Assembly (NCBI GenBank): GCA_028551475.1
Contig: CM052354.1
Coordinates: 29,039,258 to 29,103,257 of the forward strand
Reading direction: 5' to 3'
DNA length: 64,000 bases
DNA from: Casuarina equisetifolia
Taxonomy: Eukaryota; Streptophyta; Magnoliopsida; Fagales; Casuarinaceae
The first letter of the stretch is position 1. The number at the start of each line of letters is the position of its first letter. A program made the translations under genes and the position numbers. The notes under the pieces are model-generated. The model saw only the letters and a program-made list of their open reading frames with translations, made no database searches and was not told where the DNA came from. Positions 10,988-23,430 of this stretch are shown here, in pieces.

Positions 10988-13900
10988 TTAAGCTACGCTC
11001 CCATGATCCGAGGCATCCTCGTAGTAGTAAGGCGACAATTTGCCGTCTTTCTTGGCCACCTTGGACTTGCTCTCCGACCCAATTTCTTGCAGCAGCTTCA
11101 CCACCCGTCGCATTGCTGGGCGGTTGATCGGGAGAGGGCTGGTGCAGAGGAGCCCAATATTGAGAACCTTGCAGATTTCTTCCTTGTAGCATGAATCAAG
11201 CTTGGCGTCAATGACATGGTCGACGGACTTCTGATCCAAGGTGGTGCAGACCCACTTCACTAAATCTTTCTCCCCGAACTCAGGGTCGACCGGGAGCCTC
11301 CCGGTGACCAGCTCGAGGATAACCACACCGAAACTGTAAATGTCACTCTTCTCGTTCACCCTTAGCGTGTAGGCATATTCTGAAACAGAGGATGGCAATC
11401 AATAAGCACAGGCAAAAATGAATTAAGGCTAAAGAACTAGCAAAGCCGGGGCCGGGAAGGGAAAATGGCTAACCTGGTGCGATATACCCACAGGATCCGG
11501 CGATGCCTGACATGGATTTAGGACCCTTTGCGGTGGACTCGACGACCTTAGCGACACCAAAATCTGAAACTCGAGCTCCGAAATCACCATCCAACAAGAT
11601 GTTGTTCGATTTCACGTCTCTGTGAACGATTGGAGGGACACAATCGTGATGCAAATAAGACAGCCCCTCGGCGGCATCCAGAGCAATCTTGTACCTTGTC
11701 GGCCAATCCAACAAGCCACCTTTGCTGCTATGAAGCAAATCACCCAAACTTCCATTTGGCATGTACTCGTAGACTAGGAGCTTGCACTCTCTGGTAACGC
11801 AACAGCACCATAGCTTGACTATGTTCTTGTGCCTAATCTTTCCCAAAGTCTCAACCTCTGCATCGAAAACATTGTCCTGAACCGTACCTTTCTCAACATC
11901 GTCATTCTCAGAGTCTTTCCTCACTGTTTCCCAGAGCTTCTTGACCGCCACAACCTCGCCATTGCTTAGAACAACCTTGTAAACCTTGCCGGAAGATCCA
12001 GTACCAATCAGATTATCTTCGTCAAGGCCATCCAAGATCTCATACTCACTGAAACCCAGTTTATGAAACGACATCAACGTCCATTTTGACTTGTCGATTG
12101 CTCTCTTTGCTTTCTTGAAGTTCCTGTACTTCATGAAGAACCAAAGCACGCCCACAATAAACACTAGCGCAGCAAGTACGAAAATTGTACGCAACAGCCA
12201 AACATAACCCTTGCTCTTAGCGTCACCTTTCCGGCCGCACAAGCCTTCTAAATCCCCACACAGACCGGGATTACCCAGAAAGCTGCTCTCATACATTCCC
12301 TTGACAAACGACGGTGGGAGTTCGCCCGATAGATCATTGTAGGACAAATTGAACTGATTGAGCTTCAAATTTTGCAACCCAAGTGGGATTTTCCCGGAAA
12401 ATTGATTCCTAGAAAGGTCAAGGTAATTAAGAACAGACATACCCCCAACCTCCTCCGGTATCTTCCCCGACAACTTGTTATTCGCTAGATTCAGCTCGTT
12501 GAGCTTCTTCCAAGATTTAATCCCACTGGGAAGCTCACCAGAAAGCAGATTATTTTGAAGATCCAGAACCCCAAGCTGCTCAAGATTCACTATACTCTGC
12601 GGCAATGGCCCACTGATATTGTTATCGCTGCCCAAAAACTGAACCAGATTTTCCAACCAGCCAATTTCTTCCGGGATTGGACCCGAAAACTTGTTCTTCG
12701 ATATGATTAAAAGCGAAAGTCTTGCCGCTCCGGCAATTGTCTTCGCGATTTGACCCGAAAACGAGTTTTCAATGAGTTCAAGCAAATACACATGTGGAAG
12801 ACCCCAGAAGCCGGCCGGAACCTCGCCGGTAAACCTATTGTTACCCAATCTGACCCGCTTCAAGCTCTGGCACTCGCCAAGAGCCTCCGGGATTGGACCT
12901 GAAAACTGGTTATATATCAAAAGAAGCTCTTCCAGAGCGCCCTTTTCACATAAACTAGGCGGAAGCTCGCCGGAGAACTGGTTATTCGAAAGGTCGATGC
13001 GTTTCAGAGGTGATTTTATGCCGAGATTTCTCGGTAACTCGCCAGTGAGCTGGTTCTGGAACAGTCCGAGCTCGTACAACGCCGGGGAGTCAGCAATACA
13101 CTCGGGCAATCTTCCCTCAAGCCGGTTCTCGTAAAGATTGAGGCTTTCGAGAGGTACCCGACAAAAGTCGTCCGGAATCGGCCCGGTAAGCTCATTCATC
13201 GACGCGTCGAACAGTCGCAATGCAGTCAGGTTGGCCAGCCTCGGCAACCTGCCAGACAACGAGTTATTGTAGAGCTCAATCTGGACCACGCTGGTCAACC
13301 CGCTGAGCCACTGCGGAATCGGACCATGCAACTCGTTCAATGCCAGGTCCAAATCCTTGAGTTTCTTGAGCTTACCCAGCGCGTCAGGAATCTCCCCCAC
13401 CAAGTTACAGGCCGTGAGCCAAAGTATCTCGAGATTTGTCAAGTTCCCAAGCTCCGGTGGGATCCGACCCGGAGTAAACGGGTTGTAGGAAATGTTAAGC
13501 GTTTTGAGGGTGGTAATGTTTCCTAATACAGCCGGAATCGTCTCGTCCAAGAGATTGGCAACCAGCGACAGGACCTCAAGTTTCCGAAACCTCCCGAATG
13601 CATCAGGAATACCTCCGGAGAGATTGTTGCCGGTCAGGTCCAGGTGCACAAGGTTGGGGATGTCGGCCAGGGTGCTGGGAAGCGAACCGGTGAGGAGATT
13701 CTGGGACAGGTCTAGGTGCTTGAGACTGCTACAAGAGGAGAGGTCCGAGGGCAGAGTAGAGTTAATGGAGTTGTTAAAGAAGGAAATGAAACTGAGATTC
13801 GGGAGGCGGCAGAGGAGGCTAGGGAAAGGGCCATAAACGTTAGCACTGGAGAGATCAAGGGAAGTGACGGACTGGGAGGTAGGGTCGCAGGAAACCCCAT

Positions 13901-14060
13901 GCCAGTTGCAGGGAGTGTCGTCGCGCTCATTCCAGGAGGATAGCACGGCATCGGGGTCTTCCAGGGAGCGTTTCAGGCTCTGAAGGTAAAGGCCCTCCTG
14001 GTTGAGGCAGAGAGTGAGTGGTGGGCCGGCGAGGAGGAAGAGGACCAAGAGGAGGAGCAT
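10988..14060 (-). CDS. HSL1: HAESA-LIKE 1 type LRR receptor-like kinase
   Basis: Two exons, 14060-11474 and 11379-10988, encode 992 residues, close to the length of Arabidopsis HSL1. The order is: signal peptide (about 1-18); LRRNT cap ending in CNWHGVSC; roughly twenty LRRs to about 590; a Cys pair (GLCGDLEGLCG); membrane segment at about 619-643; kinase domain. The kinase keeps every key element: GTGSSG loop (from 686), VAVK lysine 707, HRD 813-815, DFG 833-835, and APEY across the splice junction. It is therefore an active RD-type kinase. The C-terminus DASDHGSVA is typical of HAE/HSL1 proteins. Family members sit in the plasma membrane and bind IDA/IDL or CLE-type peptides with SERK co-receptors; abscission and stomatal-lineage roles are known in Arabidopsis. 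The closest match by eye is the HSL1 subgroup. Whether this gene is the orthologue needs a tree. Confidence 0.93.
11380..11473 (-). other. Single intron of the HSL1-like gene
   Basis: A 94-base intron starting GTTAGC and ending TTTCAG. It splits the Glu codon of the kinase APEY motif after its first base (phase 1). Joining the exons restores the uninterrupted kinase reading GYIAPEYAYTLR, which fixes both splice sites. Confidence 0.92.
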
Positions 14061-15185
14061 TGTCGCCGATGTAGAAGGCGAGGAAGTGGGTGATACGAAA
14101 AAAGAGGTGCCGGTTGGCGTGAATATATGTGGAAGACACAGAGAGACACGAGGATGAGCATTCGAGTGTAGTGTTGGGGAGTGCTGCAGAGTCAGTTACA
14201 GAGTATCCGAATAAGAGGGCCGCGTGCGGTAAAAAGCATGGTGTGTTTGGATGCAGGCGGTTTTACTGACATTACTCATGAACCGTCCCTTTCTCTTCTC
14301 TCTTTACTTTATAATATGACTCTCGTATAATTGAGTTATTACCCACTGTAAAATGTTTTTTTTTTATCAAAAACACAAAATAATATTCTTACTCAGTTTT
14401 TCCAAAAAAAATCATAACCAAAAATAATACTTATACTACACCTTAATTTTTAAGTGTAATATTTTTTTAATTATAAGTAAAAAAAACTATAAAGTATAAG
14501 AATCATTTCTTAAACTTATAAGTGTTATAGATAATAACTTCCTAGTGAGTTAGTTTTTAGGAAATGTATAAGTCAAAATATTTTATTATAATATCAAAAT
14601 TAATAGATAAGCCCTCACTTTAATATCCTTTATGTAGACCTTGGTTATAGAATTGTCTGTTTCATATAATTCTTATGTTAACTTGAGTATAAAAAGGAGT
14701 ATTAAAAACAAATGATGTCCAATATTAATAATATAAAACAAGTTTTGGGTTTATAAGTATTGTAAATAAAGATTTGTTAATGAATTCTTTTTTTAAATGT
14801 AAAAGCCCACAATCTTGTAGTATTTATCAATAAGCCAATAGTAACCACTTAAGACTTAGGTCTTAAATTCAACAAACCATGCTACCGAACTCTTTTCAAT
14901 TAACAAAATATGACAACCTCATAAAATGCCCTTCTCTACATTTAGAAATGATGTAATATAAATGTTATTGTATATATTTTACTACAAATCTCTTTTACAA
15001 TATAAATTTTACTTTCATATCAATTTTAAATAAAATGAACTTTGTATGACAAAATATTGATACTAAATTTTCGGGAGTGAAATCAAAATTGGAGATCTTA
15101 GGAGAATTTTTTTAAAAAATAGAATATTCATAATTCTCAAAAACTAAGAGTCGAATATCGATAATCATAGATTTGAACAGCTAAA
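14061..15185. other. HSL1 promoter side, then AT-rich DNA with MITE-like sequence
   Basis: The first 200 bases are relatively GC-rich and should hold the leader and core promoter. A weak TATA-like CATATATTC lies near 14120 on the minus strand. From 14330 on the DNA is very AT-rich. The stretch at 14430-14570 has repeated CTTATAAGTGT/ACACTTA-like phrases on both strands, as in a decayed MITE. No gene is seen. Confidence 0.35.
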
Positions 15186-15240
15186 TTTGTCAATTTATTA
15201 TGCAGTGCCTGGTCCCAATGCTTGTGCCCGTGTACAATTT

Positions 15241-15561
15241 ATGAGGAGGTTCACAGTGTCGTTCGCATCACGGCGGACGACCAGCCGACGGGGACCACGA
15301 GGAGATGTGGATTATACGGCTGCGATTGCCCCGGAAAAAGTTATTACCACAAGAAAGTGGGCTGAGATACTGAACTCAGGTTTCCGGGCACGGCGAGTGA
15401 AAACGTGGCGCCGGTGTGAACAGCCATTGCCGTCAGAGGAGACTCTTTTGGCATTAATGGACACTCCAAAAGCACAACGCTGTCCGGTGGCTTATTTTCT
15501 CGGTCAGCAAACGCGGCGGACACTTTGTCAAAATGAGTCAAGATTAGAGCACCGTCGTTGA
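15241..15561 (+). CDS. Hypothetical small ORF in a GC-rich island
   Basis: From the first in-frame ATG this frame gives 106 residues. It is strongly basic and rich in Arg and Thr near the N-terminus, with no domain I recognise. It lies in a sharply bounded GC-rich island (about 15200-15580) within very AT-rich DNA. The minus strand also carries an open frame of 65 codons here. Open frames on both strands are expected by chance in GC-rich DNA, so protein coding is doubtful. The island could be an exon relic, promoter DNA or foreign DNA. Confidence 0.2.
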   Translation: MRRFTVSFASRRTTSRRGPRGDVDYTAAIAPEKVITTRKWAEILNSGFRARRVKTWRRCEQPLPSEETLLALMDTPKAQRCPVAYFLGQQTRRTLCQNESRLEHRR

Positions 15562-15599
15562 GAGTGAGTGATTTCGTCCGTGGCAGCAGAAAGCAACTA

Positions 15600-16352
15600 T
15601 GACTGCATGCTTAATATTTATTTTTTAAGTAAAAAAAACTTGTCTTATGGTACGAAAAAGGTAGGCTGAAAATCAACTATGGAGGACGCAGTGGGAGTGG
15701 AACACGTGGCGGAAAAAGCAATAGATTCCACGCCTTCAGGCTTTGGTCTTGTCTCGGGTACTAGATGTGATAAAAGGATGTGATAGGACTGTGCATTGGT
15801 CTTATCCATAGTTGGATCATATTTTTTGAATATTAGTTTTTTATTACTAACAATACTTGGCTTAGTATCTTTTGTACTTTATTTTTTATAATCAATCTTT
15901 AAAAAATTGTTAAATATGTTTTTTACAACTATTTTATTAAAAAATAATTTTTTAAAAATAGTTACATAGTATATTAACCATGCTGTAAAAAATAACTATA
16001 AACTTTGTCATTGAAGCAACAAATGTACTTGCGAGCCTTATTAGAGAACTAGTAAAGCACTTCAAATAATTTTTTTTATACGTATTCACACTCCCATATT
16101 TAATATTAAACTTAAAATTAAAAAATATCATATTACATCTTAACTAAATAATAAGTTTCATACAACATTTATTCTCAACTAAATTAAGTATTTATCAACA
16201 TTAAAATAATTATTTTATCTCATGAAAATTGTACATAAAAAGTACTTTTGATGTTATTTTTTAAAAAAAAATTATTACTTTTTATTTTCCTCATAAAACT
16301 AACTTATATGGTAGAAACATATACTTTATATATATACATGTCCTTTACATGT
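15600..16352. other. AT-rich intergenic, MITE-like patch
   Basis: The stretch around 16085-16210 has alternating ATTAAACTTAAAATTA and TAATAAGTTT-like phrases. These resemble patches near 21090 and 24620, but no clean terminal inverted repeats can be set. No gene is seen. Confidence 0.3.
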
Positions 16353-16506
16353 AAAAATGATATCTAAACACGTCTCCTTTATTGAGCACCTAAGCACCTA
16401 TTTCAAAAAGACATAATAAGTGTTTTTAACTCTCTTTTAACCAATTTAAATATGCATTTGTGTTAAAAATGATATCTAATCACGTCTCCTTTGTTGAGCA
16501 CTTAGT
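16353..16506. repeat. Short direct repeat pair
   Basis: A stretch of about 40 bases beginning AAAAATGATATCTAA and continuing CACGTCTCCTTT-TTGAGCAC occurs near 16355 and again near 16465, about 110 bases apart with few differences. Confidence 0.6.
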
Positions 16507-19299
16507 TCAAAAATTAGCCTTTTTAGCCCTATTTTAATCATCGTCTATAGTAACCAGCGGGAATCGACGAGCCAAAGTTGGAATCAACGCCCAATATGGC
16601 AGTGCAAAAGGCAAAGCGAAAATGGCTGACAGGGTTGGCAAGTACCAATTTGGATTTGCAAAATAAATAGCATAAGACATCGTGCATGGAGCCCTATAAA
16701 GTCAAAGCATCGCAGTAAAACCTGACACGTTGGTCCATAATTTCCTTCCCTCGACAAATTTTCTCGATGATTACGAACCCTCGCCATTGCTCCTCGGGCT
16801 TCTCTATCGTCTTGTCATCTCCTATTTTTACCAAAACGAGGTTAGTTTTATGGCCACGAAACGCCATGCCCAGACACCAGGCACGAGAAAAGCTACTGGT
16901 CACCGTCGTTATCCACCGTTTAAAGTGTGGCATTTTGTCAATTATGTGTGATTATATTTGCTCAAAGTACACGAAGTTGTTGGTGTCGGTTTCATGTGAT
17001 TTATATGTACAAATTGGTAGGTTGATTTTCCAGTTGACAGATTTTGTGTTGAGATTTTAAGATTTGAATTAGAATTGATTAAGGTTAGGCCTTGACTAGA
17101 GGTTGACAAGATTTTCCCGCTTCATCGACGTTTGAATAAATTAGTTAGGGATAAAACCCAAATCTTTACTTGATTTAATTCTAGACTACATTCAAAAGAA
17201 TCTATAGCCTATCCGCACTGGGACAAGATTTAAAAATATTTGCTGTTATTCTGTAATGTCATTGTTAATCTTGTTAATTTAGTGTGTCACACACTACGAG
17301 TATATGACTTATTGTTTCTTTATACACAACATAATTTTATTTTTTATAAATTAATTTTAAGAGATGAAGTAAACCTTCTGTATTAAACTTGATACTTATA
17401 AATCATGTAAATTCTTATGAAAAAAAAATATTTTCTTATGTTTGAACCTATAAAAAGAATTCAAATACAACGAGTGTCTTATGTTGTTAATTATTTTTTT
17501 TTCACAAGAGTTAAATCTTTTAACACTTGTTTGATCAACTCAAGTTATTAACCTGGCTAGTAAATCATTATGAACGATTTTCTATAAGTGCACCCCACAT
17601 CACGCACTCAAAAGAGTCAGAATTAAGATTAACAATTGAAAAGATTGGTGGCTGATCAAATCATAGTCCTCGACGCTGATAATTACAACGTCCCATCTCC
17701 CCCTTTACGTCTTTTTTTTTTGTTTTCTCTTTCTTAGGATGTAAGTTTAGTCCATGTTACAAACGAATTGCTAATTATTTAGATGACAAATTGATGAATG
17801 ATCTTTGCAAGCCACAACATAAATCTAAAAAATTTGATTAAGAGTTAGGCCAATGAGATTAACTATAAAGAAGACTAAACTAAAAATGTGAACCAAATGC
17901 TTTTCGAAAAAGATCTTCATGGAAAAATGTGAAGATCGAAGGCATTGGTTGCCACTTTTGCACAGTTTTCAAAGTTTGTCTTCACTTGTGAGGACAAGAA
18001 ACAAAGTTCCTCGAATCATATACCAAAAGCAAATATTAGCCGCCATAATAAAAGCAAAATTAAGTTATCTCGAGAGGAATATTGGATAAAGTCGACACAC
18101 CCTAAAAGCAAAGAAAGAACATAATTATCTGCGATGACATGTGCATTAGAAAGTTAATTTGGTCACGCTTTTTGGACATTCTTTTGGATATGTTGTGTAA
18201 GTACGTACATTGAGATCATGTTATCGTCCACTTATGGACGACCACCAACTCTCCCACTAGACTATGCTTCGTAAAAGCGAGCTTTCTAAATATTTTGAAG
18301 CACTCCAGTCCACGTTGAATCATTTCTGCAAGTTATTGATGAAGATGACCATGGCTTTATTGCTCTGCACCATGATTTCGAGTAGAGACTAGTTGACACA
18401 GTCAGATCCAGCATTTGTGGTTTGGAGACAAAGTTTTAAAATCATGTCTAGCAACGTTACCTTCCTGGGAAGTTTTGTTGATTTTATGTTCAGAAGTTAC
18501 CACGCCACCAAACAAACGAAAGCCATCCATCTACGACCTTTAGATTCTTACAGCTAACCCAATTCAAACGGCATTTATCTAGAACGAGGAATTTTTCATC
18601 ATCATTCTAGAAATAAATGTTGACCTATTGAAGTCTCAAGTCAGTATCCCTCAAAAACTTTTATTGAAAATAATAATTATTTATGTTTATAGGAAACATT
18701 ACAAATATTATATATATGCAGAAGATAATTATTAATATACTAGTAATGTGTTACATAACATTTTTACAGCTAGTTAATTTATGTAAAGCAAATACCAACT
18801 TGCACAAACACAAGCAAAAATCAAGTACATAACAAACATAAAGATTTAAGATGATTAAGGCAAAATTATTCCATGTCTACCGTCTTTGCCTACTGATCAA
18901 GCATGTCTACATGACAAAAAGACATTGCTTGGCCTACTTATCATTACAAAACCGTAACAATTTAATACATAAGCTTTTACCTCTTCTCTATACCCTAATT
19001 ACTATCATTTTAGGACACATTTAGGATGAATGTCAATGTGTTGAACACGATGGTTTTAGGGATTTTTCAACTATTAAAGGCTTCTAAATAAGAATCCAAA
19101 CGACCACCTAATTATTATTTTTTTATTAACAAGTGTTTCTCACCTTTATAGATTTCAAAATAAATATTTTATAACACAAAAATTTTGTCTTTTGGTGATA
19201 ATTATAACGAGAAAATTAAGAAAATGACATTTCAGCTTTTTAAAAATTATAAGCATGAATTTTCTCAAGTTCATTTTTTTACCCTTTTTGTTCTTTATT
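16507..19299. other. Long intergenic stretch, no gene seen
   Basis: A more complex patch at 16560-16950 carries short overlapping frames on both strands with no known motif. The rest is AT-rich with nothing recognised. Confidence 0.4.
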
Positions 19300-21827
19300 T
19301 CTTGTCCCTCTCCATTAACTCAACCATGGTTGGTCATCATGGAGAGGTCGGGTTGTAGTAGACTACATTGCCGATCCCACCATCTAACGGCCCTGACCTC
19401 CATTGTATTTTGAATCTTGTTGGAAAAGTGGGTCCACATTGAATTTATATTTAAGGTACTGAAAACAGCAAGCGAACAGTCCACTTGGTTGTTGTCCCAG
19501 CGTAACTGAATATTAAAGTATCCGACATCGTATGGGCCAGGCGGGGTCCCATCCAAGCGGTACCCAGCTGTGCACCGCTAGTAAATAAGACCATCACATG
19601 GAATGTTTTTAAGAAATGAAAATTAGATCAAGCGATCCAGAGTTCTCCGTCCGAAATCAAGTCAAACTCTATTTTGCTTAATGTTGATACTAACTCAGCA
19701 GAAATGAAAGAAACAAAAGTGTCTTATATTATTAATATACTTTCAAACTTATGAATTGATTTTTATATTAAATTTTAATATAATATTTGAGCTCTAGATT
19801 GATCTTTTGTGACTCTTATTTAATCTTAATTCTTTGAAAATATGCTTAAAATGTGATGAATATCAATTTTACCCCATTCAGCTTTAATCTCAAGGTATAT
19901 TTGATATGTAAGAGAATGTCTTTATACCTTTAAGTTAGTTATTTTGTTCAACTTTTTAATTTTATTTTTAACATAATATTAGAAGTTGAATTATCCCACT
20001 TTAATTCCTATTCAACCTTAATACTTAAAATATGTTTAATCTATAAAGAATACTTGTTTCAGCATGTTTAATTTTAAGCTTAACTTATATATATTCATAG
20101 TACGAGTGAGTATTAAAAACATAAGTTTTATGTTAAATAACTATAATAGTGTTTAAGCATAAAAAAATATATTTTTAAATCATAAGCCAAAATTTACATT
20201 AAAGTTTAGTCTTAAGTAATTCCCATGACCGGAGGCTCTTTCAGCTTAAACGTGCCGACCGTAAACTGGAAAAGTTATAGACGGCCGTGTTGAACATCAT
20301 AGGCATGTCACGCGTGATAGTAAGATGTTCAAGTGTACAAGACGGCATTGGCTGACCAAAATGAACGCCTGCAATACGGCGTGGTCTCTAAAGCTACAAT
20401 AACTATTATTATTATGGTCTTTGCATCGGCTTGTCATTGTCTGCCTGCGTCTTGTGCCGATGATGCTGGTTGGGACTTGTCATTGTTGGTGTTTAGAAGC
20501 CATAGGGGAGAAGCAATACTAATCTGATGCTTTTTTCCATTGGTAGGAAAGGTTGGACAAGAAATGATCCTTGCTATCGGCTTGGCCTTGATTGTCTAAC
20601 ATGGAAAGCCTCAGCCTGGGACTGTGTTATGATGCTGCCTGTAACTTGTTACTGTTAGTGTTGGGAGGGCATAGTGATAAGTTATAGAGATAAACTTTTT
20701 GTCTTTTGTTGTTTGGAGACACTGGTACTTTACCGAAGATTGCATGTCCCGACTCTAAATCAAATCAACCGTGGTATGTTTGGAATGTGTTGGACACTAA
20801 CTAGATGCCCGGACAAATTCTTGTTGTCTGTTTATGCCGAATATCTGATTAATCACCTACAATCATAAGAATCATAAGGTTCACTTATAAAAGATTTGGA
20901 TATAAGTATTTTTACTTTTATTACGCTATAACTACATTTTTAGGATTAAAATTGATAAAAAGGATTAATATTTGGATAGTTGTGGCCTAGAAAAAGAAAT
21001 ATTTACCCTAATTAAAAAGATTATATGCTTAATAGCATGTTAAACACAAGTACTTAGTTTAAAAGTACTCTATTCTTTTAATGTGCTTATCCTAACATAC
21101 ACACCCAAGTGTTAAACTTATAATCAACAAGTTTTAGATAATACTTATTCTTAAGTGCCACGAATTCTTGTCAACAAAAGGTGTTCCCATTATATATAAG
21201 AAAAAGGAATTAAAAAAGAAGTGAAAGAATATTATTCACACGACAATGACACATGCATGTTCTTTGTGATTTGCTTAAGATGCTATGCTGTTGTGATTCG
21301 GAAAGAGTGGTGCATGTTTAGCTTCTGAGAAAGGTGGAATGGAAATCTTGGTTGAAATGCTGTGATTATTGAGAAACATGAAAAGAGAACTCATAGATTG
21401 AGAATGATATTCACGTCCACAGGACTTATGCAAGAAGCTCAGATTCTAATCATGCATACAGACTAAACTCGCACTGCAAAAGGCTAAGATCTTCAGTAGT
21501 TTTATCAGATTGCTCAGGAAGCATAAAGAGAGAGGAACTTCTTTTGGATTTAATAAAAGTTCCTTTGATTACAATAAACCGCATGCCAACTTCTTTTTCT
21601 GGTCTATAGTTTCTGACTCGTGGTCCAACAGAAGGCGAATCTGAATGCGCTCCAAGTCAATGATGATCCATATTTCACTCTAAAGAGGACGAAGAGGTCC
21701 ACCCAGAAAGACTGCGATTTCCCACTTCTTTAAGCAAGAGAAGAGTTATGCTGCTTAGAATTTAAAAGCAGCATCCTGCGAAAGCCAATGCTTGCTCTAC
21801 AGCAGCCTACTTTTTCAACATTGGAGG
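19300..21827. other. Intergenic with two higher-complexity patches
   Basis: 19320-19590 and 20220-20870 are more GC-rich than their surroundings. At 20400-20690 two loosely similar sections (a CTTGTCATTGT/CTTGGCCTTGATTGT start and a GGGACTTG/GGGACTGTG middle) suggest an old duplication. The patch at 21035-21165 shares AAGTGTTAAACTTA-AATCAA-AAG phrases with 24600-24720 and is MITE-like. No gene is supported. Confidence 0.3.
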
Positions 21828-21995
21828 CTATTTTGTGGAACCCATGGGAAGATCTGCGGGGTCCATGATGAAGCTTTTGCAAACTTTGAGGCATGGACAT
21901 GGCCCTGCCGCATTTAAAAACGTGATAAAGATGAACAGAGCTGCAGAGACAATGGTGGTTCCAACCTGTGCGAGCCTGTTCCTAATCGAAATCAT
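21828..21995 (-). CDS. Hypothetical 55-residue ORF with one hydrophobic segment
   Basis: From the ATG at 21995 the frame encodes 55 residues. A basic N-terminus is followed by a hydrophobic stretch (about residues 10-28, TTIVSAALFIFITFL core), then a Cys-Pro-Cys and one further Cys. That layout would suit a small secreted or membrane peptide, but I recognise no family, and a plus-strand frame of similar length overlaps it. Confidence 0.2.
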   Translation of the reverse strand: MISIRNRLAQVGTTIVSAALFIFITFLNAAGPCPCLKVCKSFIMDPADLPMGSTK

Positions 21996-22406
21996 AATTG
22001 GTCGAGTATGCTTCAACTCTACCTTTCTCCTATGCCACCAGCTCCCACTTTTCTCCGTCCTTTTTGAGCGTAAATAAAACTTTGCAACTATTTGGGAAAG
22101 TTTTTCCCTACGAGAACGTCACTTTCTCTTCTCTTTTCACAAGGTCCCTCTTCTCCTTTCTAAGAGTGTCCATGATTAGCGGTAGTAGCTAGTCTCGAAC
22201 CTGGGAGGGTCACAAAGAGATGTTTATTCATTAGATATTAAAGAATGTGTTAGGACTTATTTTAAAACAAAATATCATTCAGAGTTTCGATCTACTATAT
22301 TCAATGATTAGAAGGGATGATAGGACTTTAAAATATACGACAATTAAACAAAAAAGAACAGTAAATGCAGGTGATACGAAGAGGACGAAACTGTGCCTTT
22401 CTAACT

Positions 22407-22727
22407 TTATAAAAACAGACAACAGAAGGAAAATGGCAGAAAGAGACAGATTCCTTGCTGACAAGTGTTTGATAGATGGCTGCTGTTGAGATGGATTTTG
22501 TTCGCCGGGGTCCAACATCTACCGGCGAACCTATCCCGTCCAGCCTCAATCAAATCGTCGAAGTTGGAAGCTAGAAGGAAAAACTGGCCACGTTCTAGAC
22601 CTGGGTCCCGAGCGTTTGACCTGCCACCCAAAAAGCAAACAGACAAAATAACAGTAACAATGGCTGTATAAGATAGAGAAGCTGATCTGGTACATTCACG
22701 AGAAGTTCCTTGCTTTTGCTTTTTCAT
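22407..22727 (-). CDS. Hypothetical 106-residue ORF with signal-anchor-like N-terminus
   Basis: The ATG-initiated frame starts with a basic, Ser/Thr-rich stretch. A hydrophobic segment (about residues 20-34, TAIVTVILSVCFLGG) follows, and then a polar region. A TATA-like TTAAATAG lies at 22835-22842 on the same strand, giving a leader of about 80 bases. That spacing is the main argument for a real transcript. No known peptide-hormone motif is present. Overlapping frames exist on both strands, and a spliced gene running left toward 21.8 kb cannot be excluded. Confidence 0.25.
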   Translation of the reverse strand: MKKQKQGTSRECTRSASLSYTAIVTVILSVCFLGGRSNARDPGLERGQFFLLASNFDDLIEAGRDRFAGRCWTPANKIHLNSSHLSNTCQQGICLFLPFSFCCLFL

Positions 22728-22859
22728 TGCTTGACAATAGCCTAGATAGCTCAGGAAAAAGGCAAATGCCGCAGGTTTTAGCCTTGGAGTCTAGGTCAAA
22801 ACCAGTGGCGCTTTTGCAAGTCAGGTTGAGAGACCTATTTAAGAATTCAAAGAAAAACA

Positions 22860-23250
22860 ATTCTTCGTTCATAAAACAAACACCCTTGTGAAGGTTGACC
22901 GGCTAGTACTTTAATAATTAGTTACTGGTTATCTAAGATTTAGGTTATAAATATGACATTCTATATTTTCAAACTCTTTTTACCTAATTCAAAAGAAAAA
23001 AAATCCTCATGAAAAATCTTTCTTTACATTTGAGATGAAAATATTTATTGAATATGATATCAGTTTTTGGTTAAATCTTACTTAAAAATTGTTTTTATAA
23101 GAAAAAAATGTTTCATATTTTTAAGTTGACTCTAAGAAATGTGTAATTGTAAATAGAATCTCTATAGTCATATAACTTGTGAATGTCATCTCGTACAATT
23201 TATTGTTTAATTTTCTATGAATGAAATATTTATTATTTTTATAAGAAAAT
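22860..23250. other. AT-rich intergenic, no gene seen
   Basis: No ORF or repeat structure stands out. Confidence 0.4.
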
Positions 23251-23430
23251 TGATTTTAAAAAAGAAAATAATTTTTTAAAACATAATATAAGAGAAAAGA
23301 TTAAAATAAGTAAGATACTACAATAATTTATGATCTAGGTAATTTATTTAAAAAAAAATAATTTTTTAACCATAATATAAGAATAAATTATTCAAATAAG
23401 TAAGATACTACAATAATTTATGATCTAGGT
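23251..23430. repeat. 90-bp tandem repeat, two copies
   Basis: Units 23251-23340 and 23341-23430 both end in the same phrase (AAGATACTACAATAATTTAT then GATCTAGGT). The right half of each unit is nearly identical; the left, A-rich half differs by small indels. Confidence 0.75.

Noticed and set aside
12772-13526. Plus-strand open frames inside the HSL1-like gene
   Set aside because: They are antisense shadows of the GC-rich LRR coding sequence and have no domain of their own.
22180-22215. tRNA B-box-like GGTTCGAGACT on the minus strand
   Set aside because: No A box, anticodon arm or acceptor pairing fits around it.
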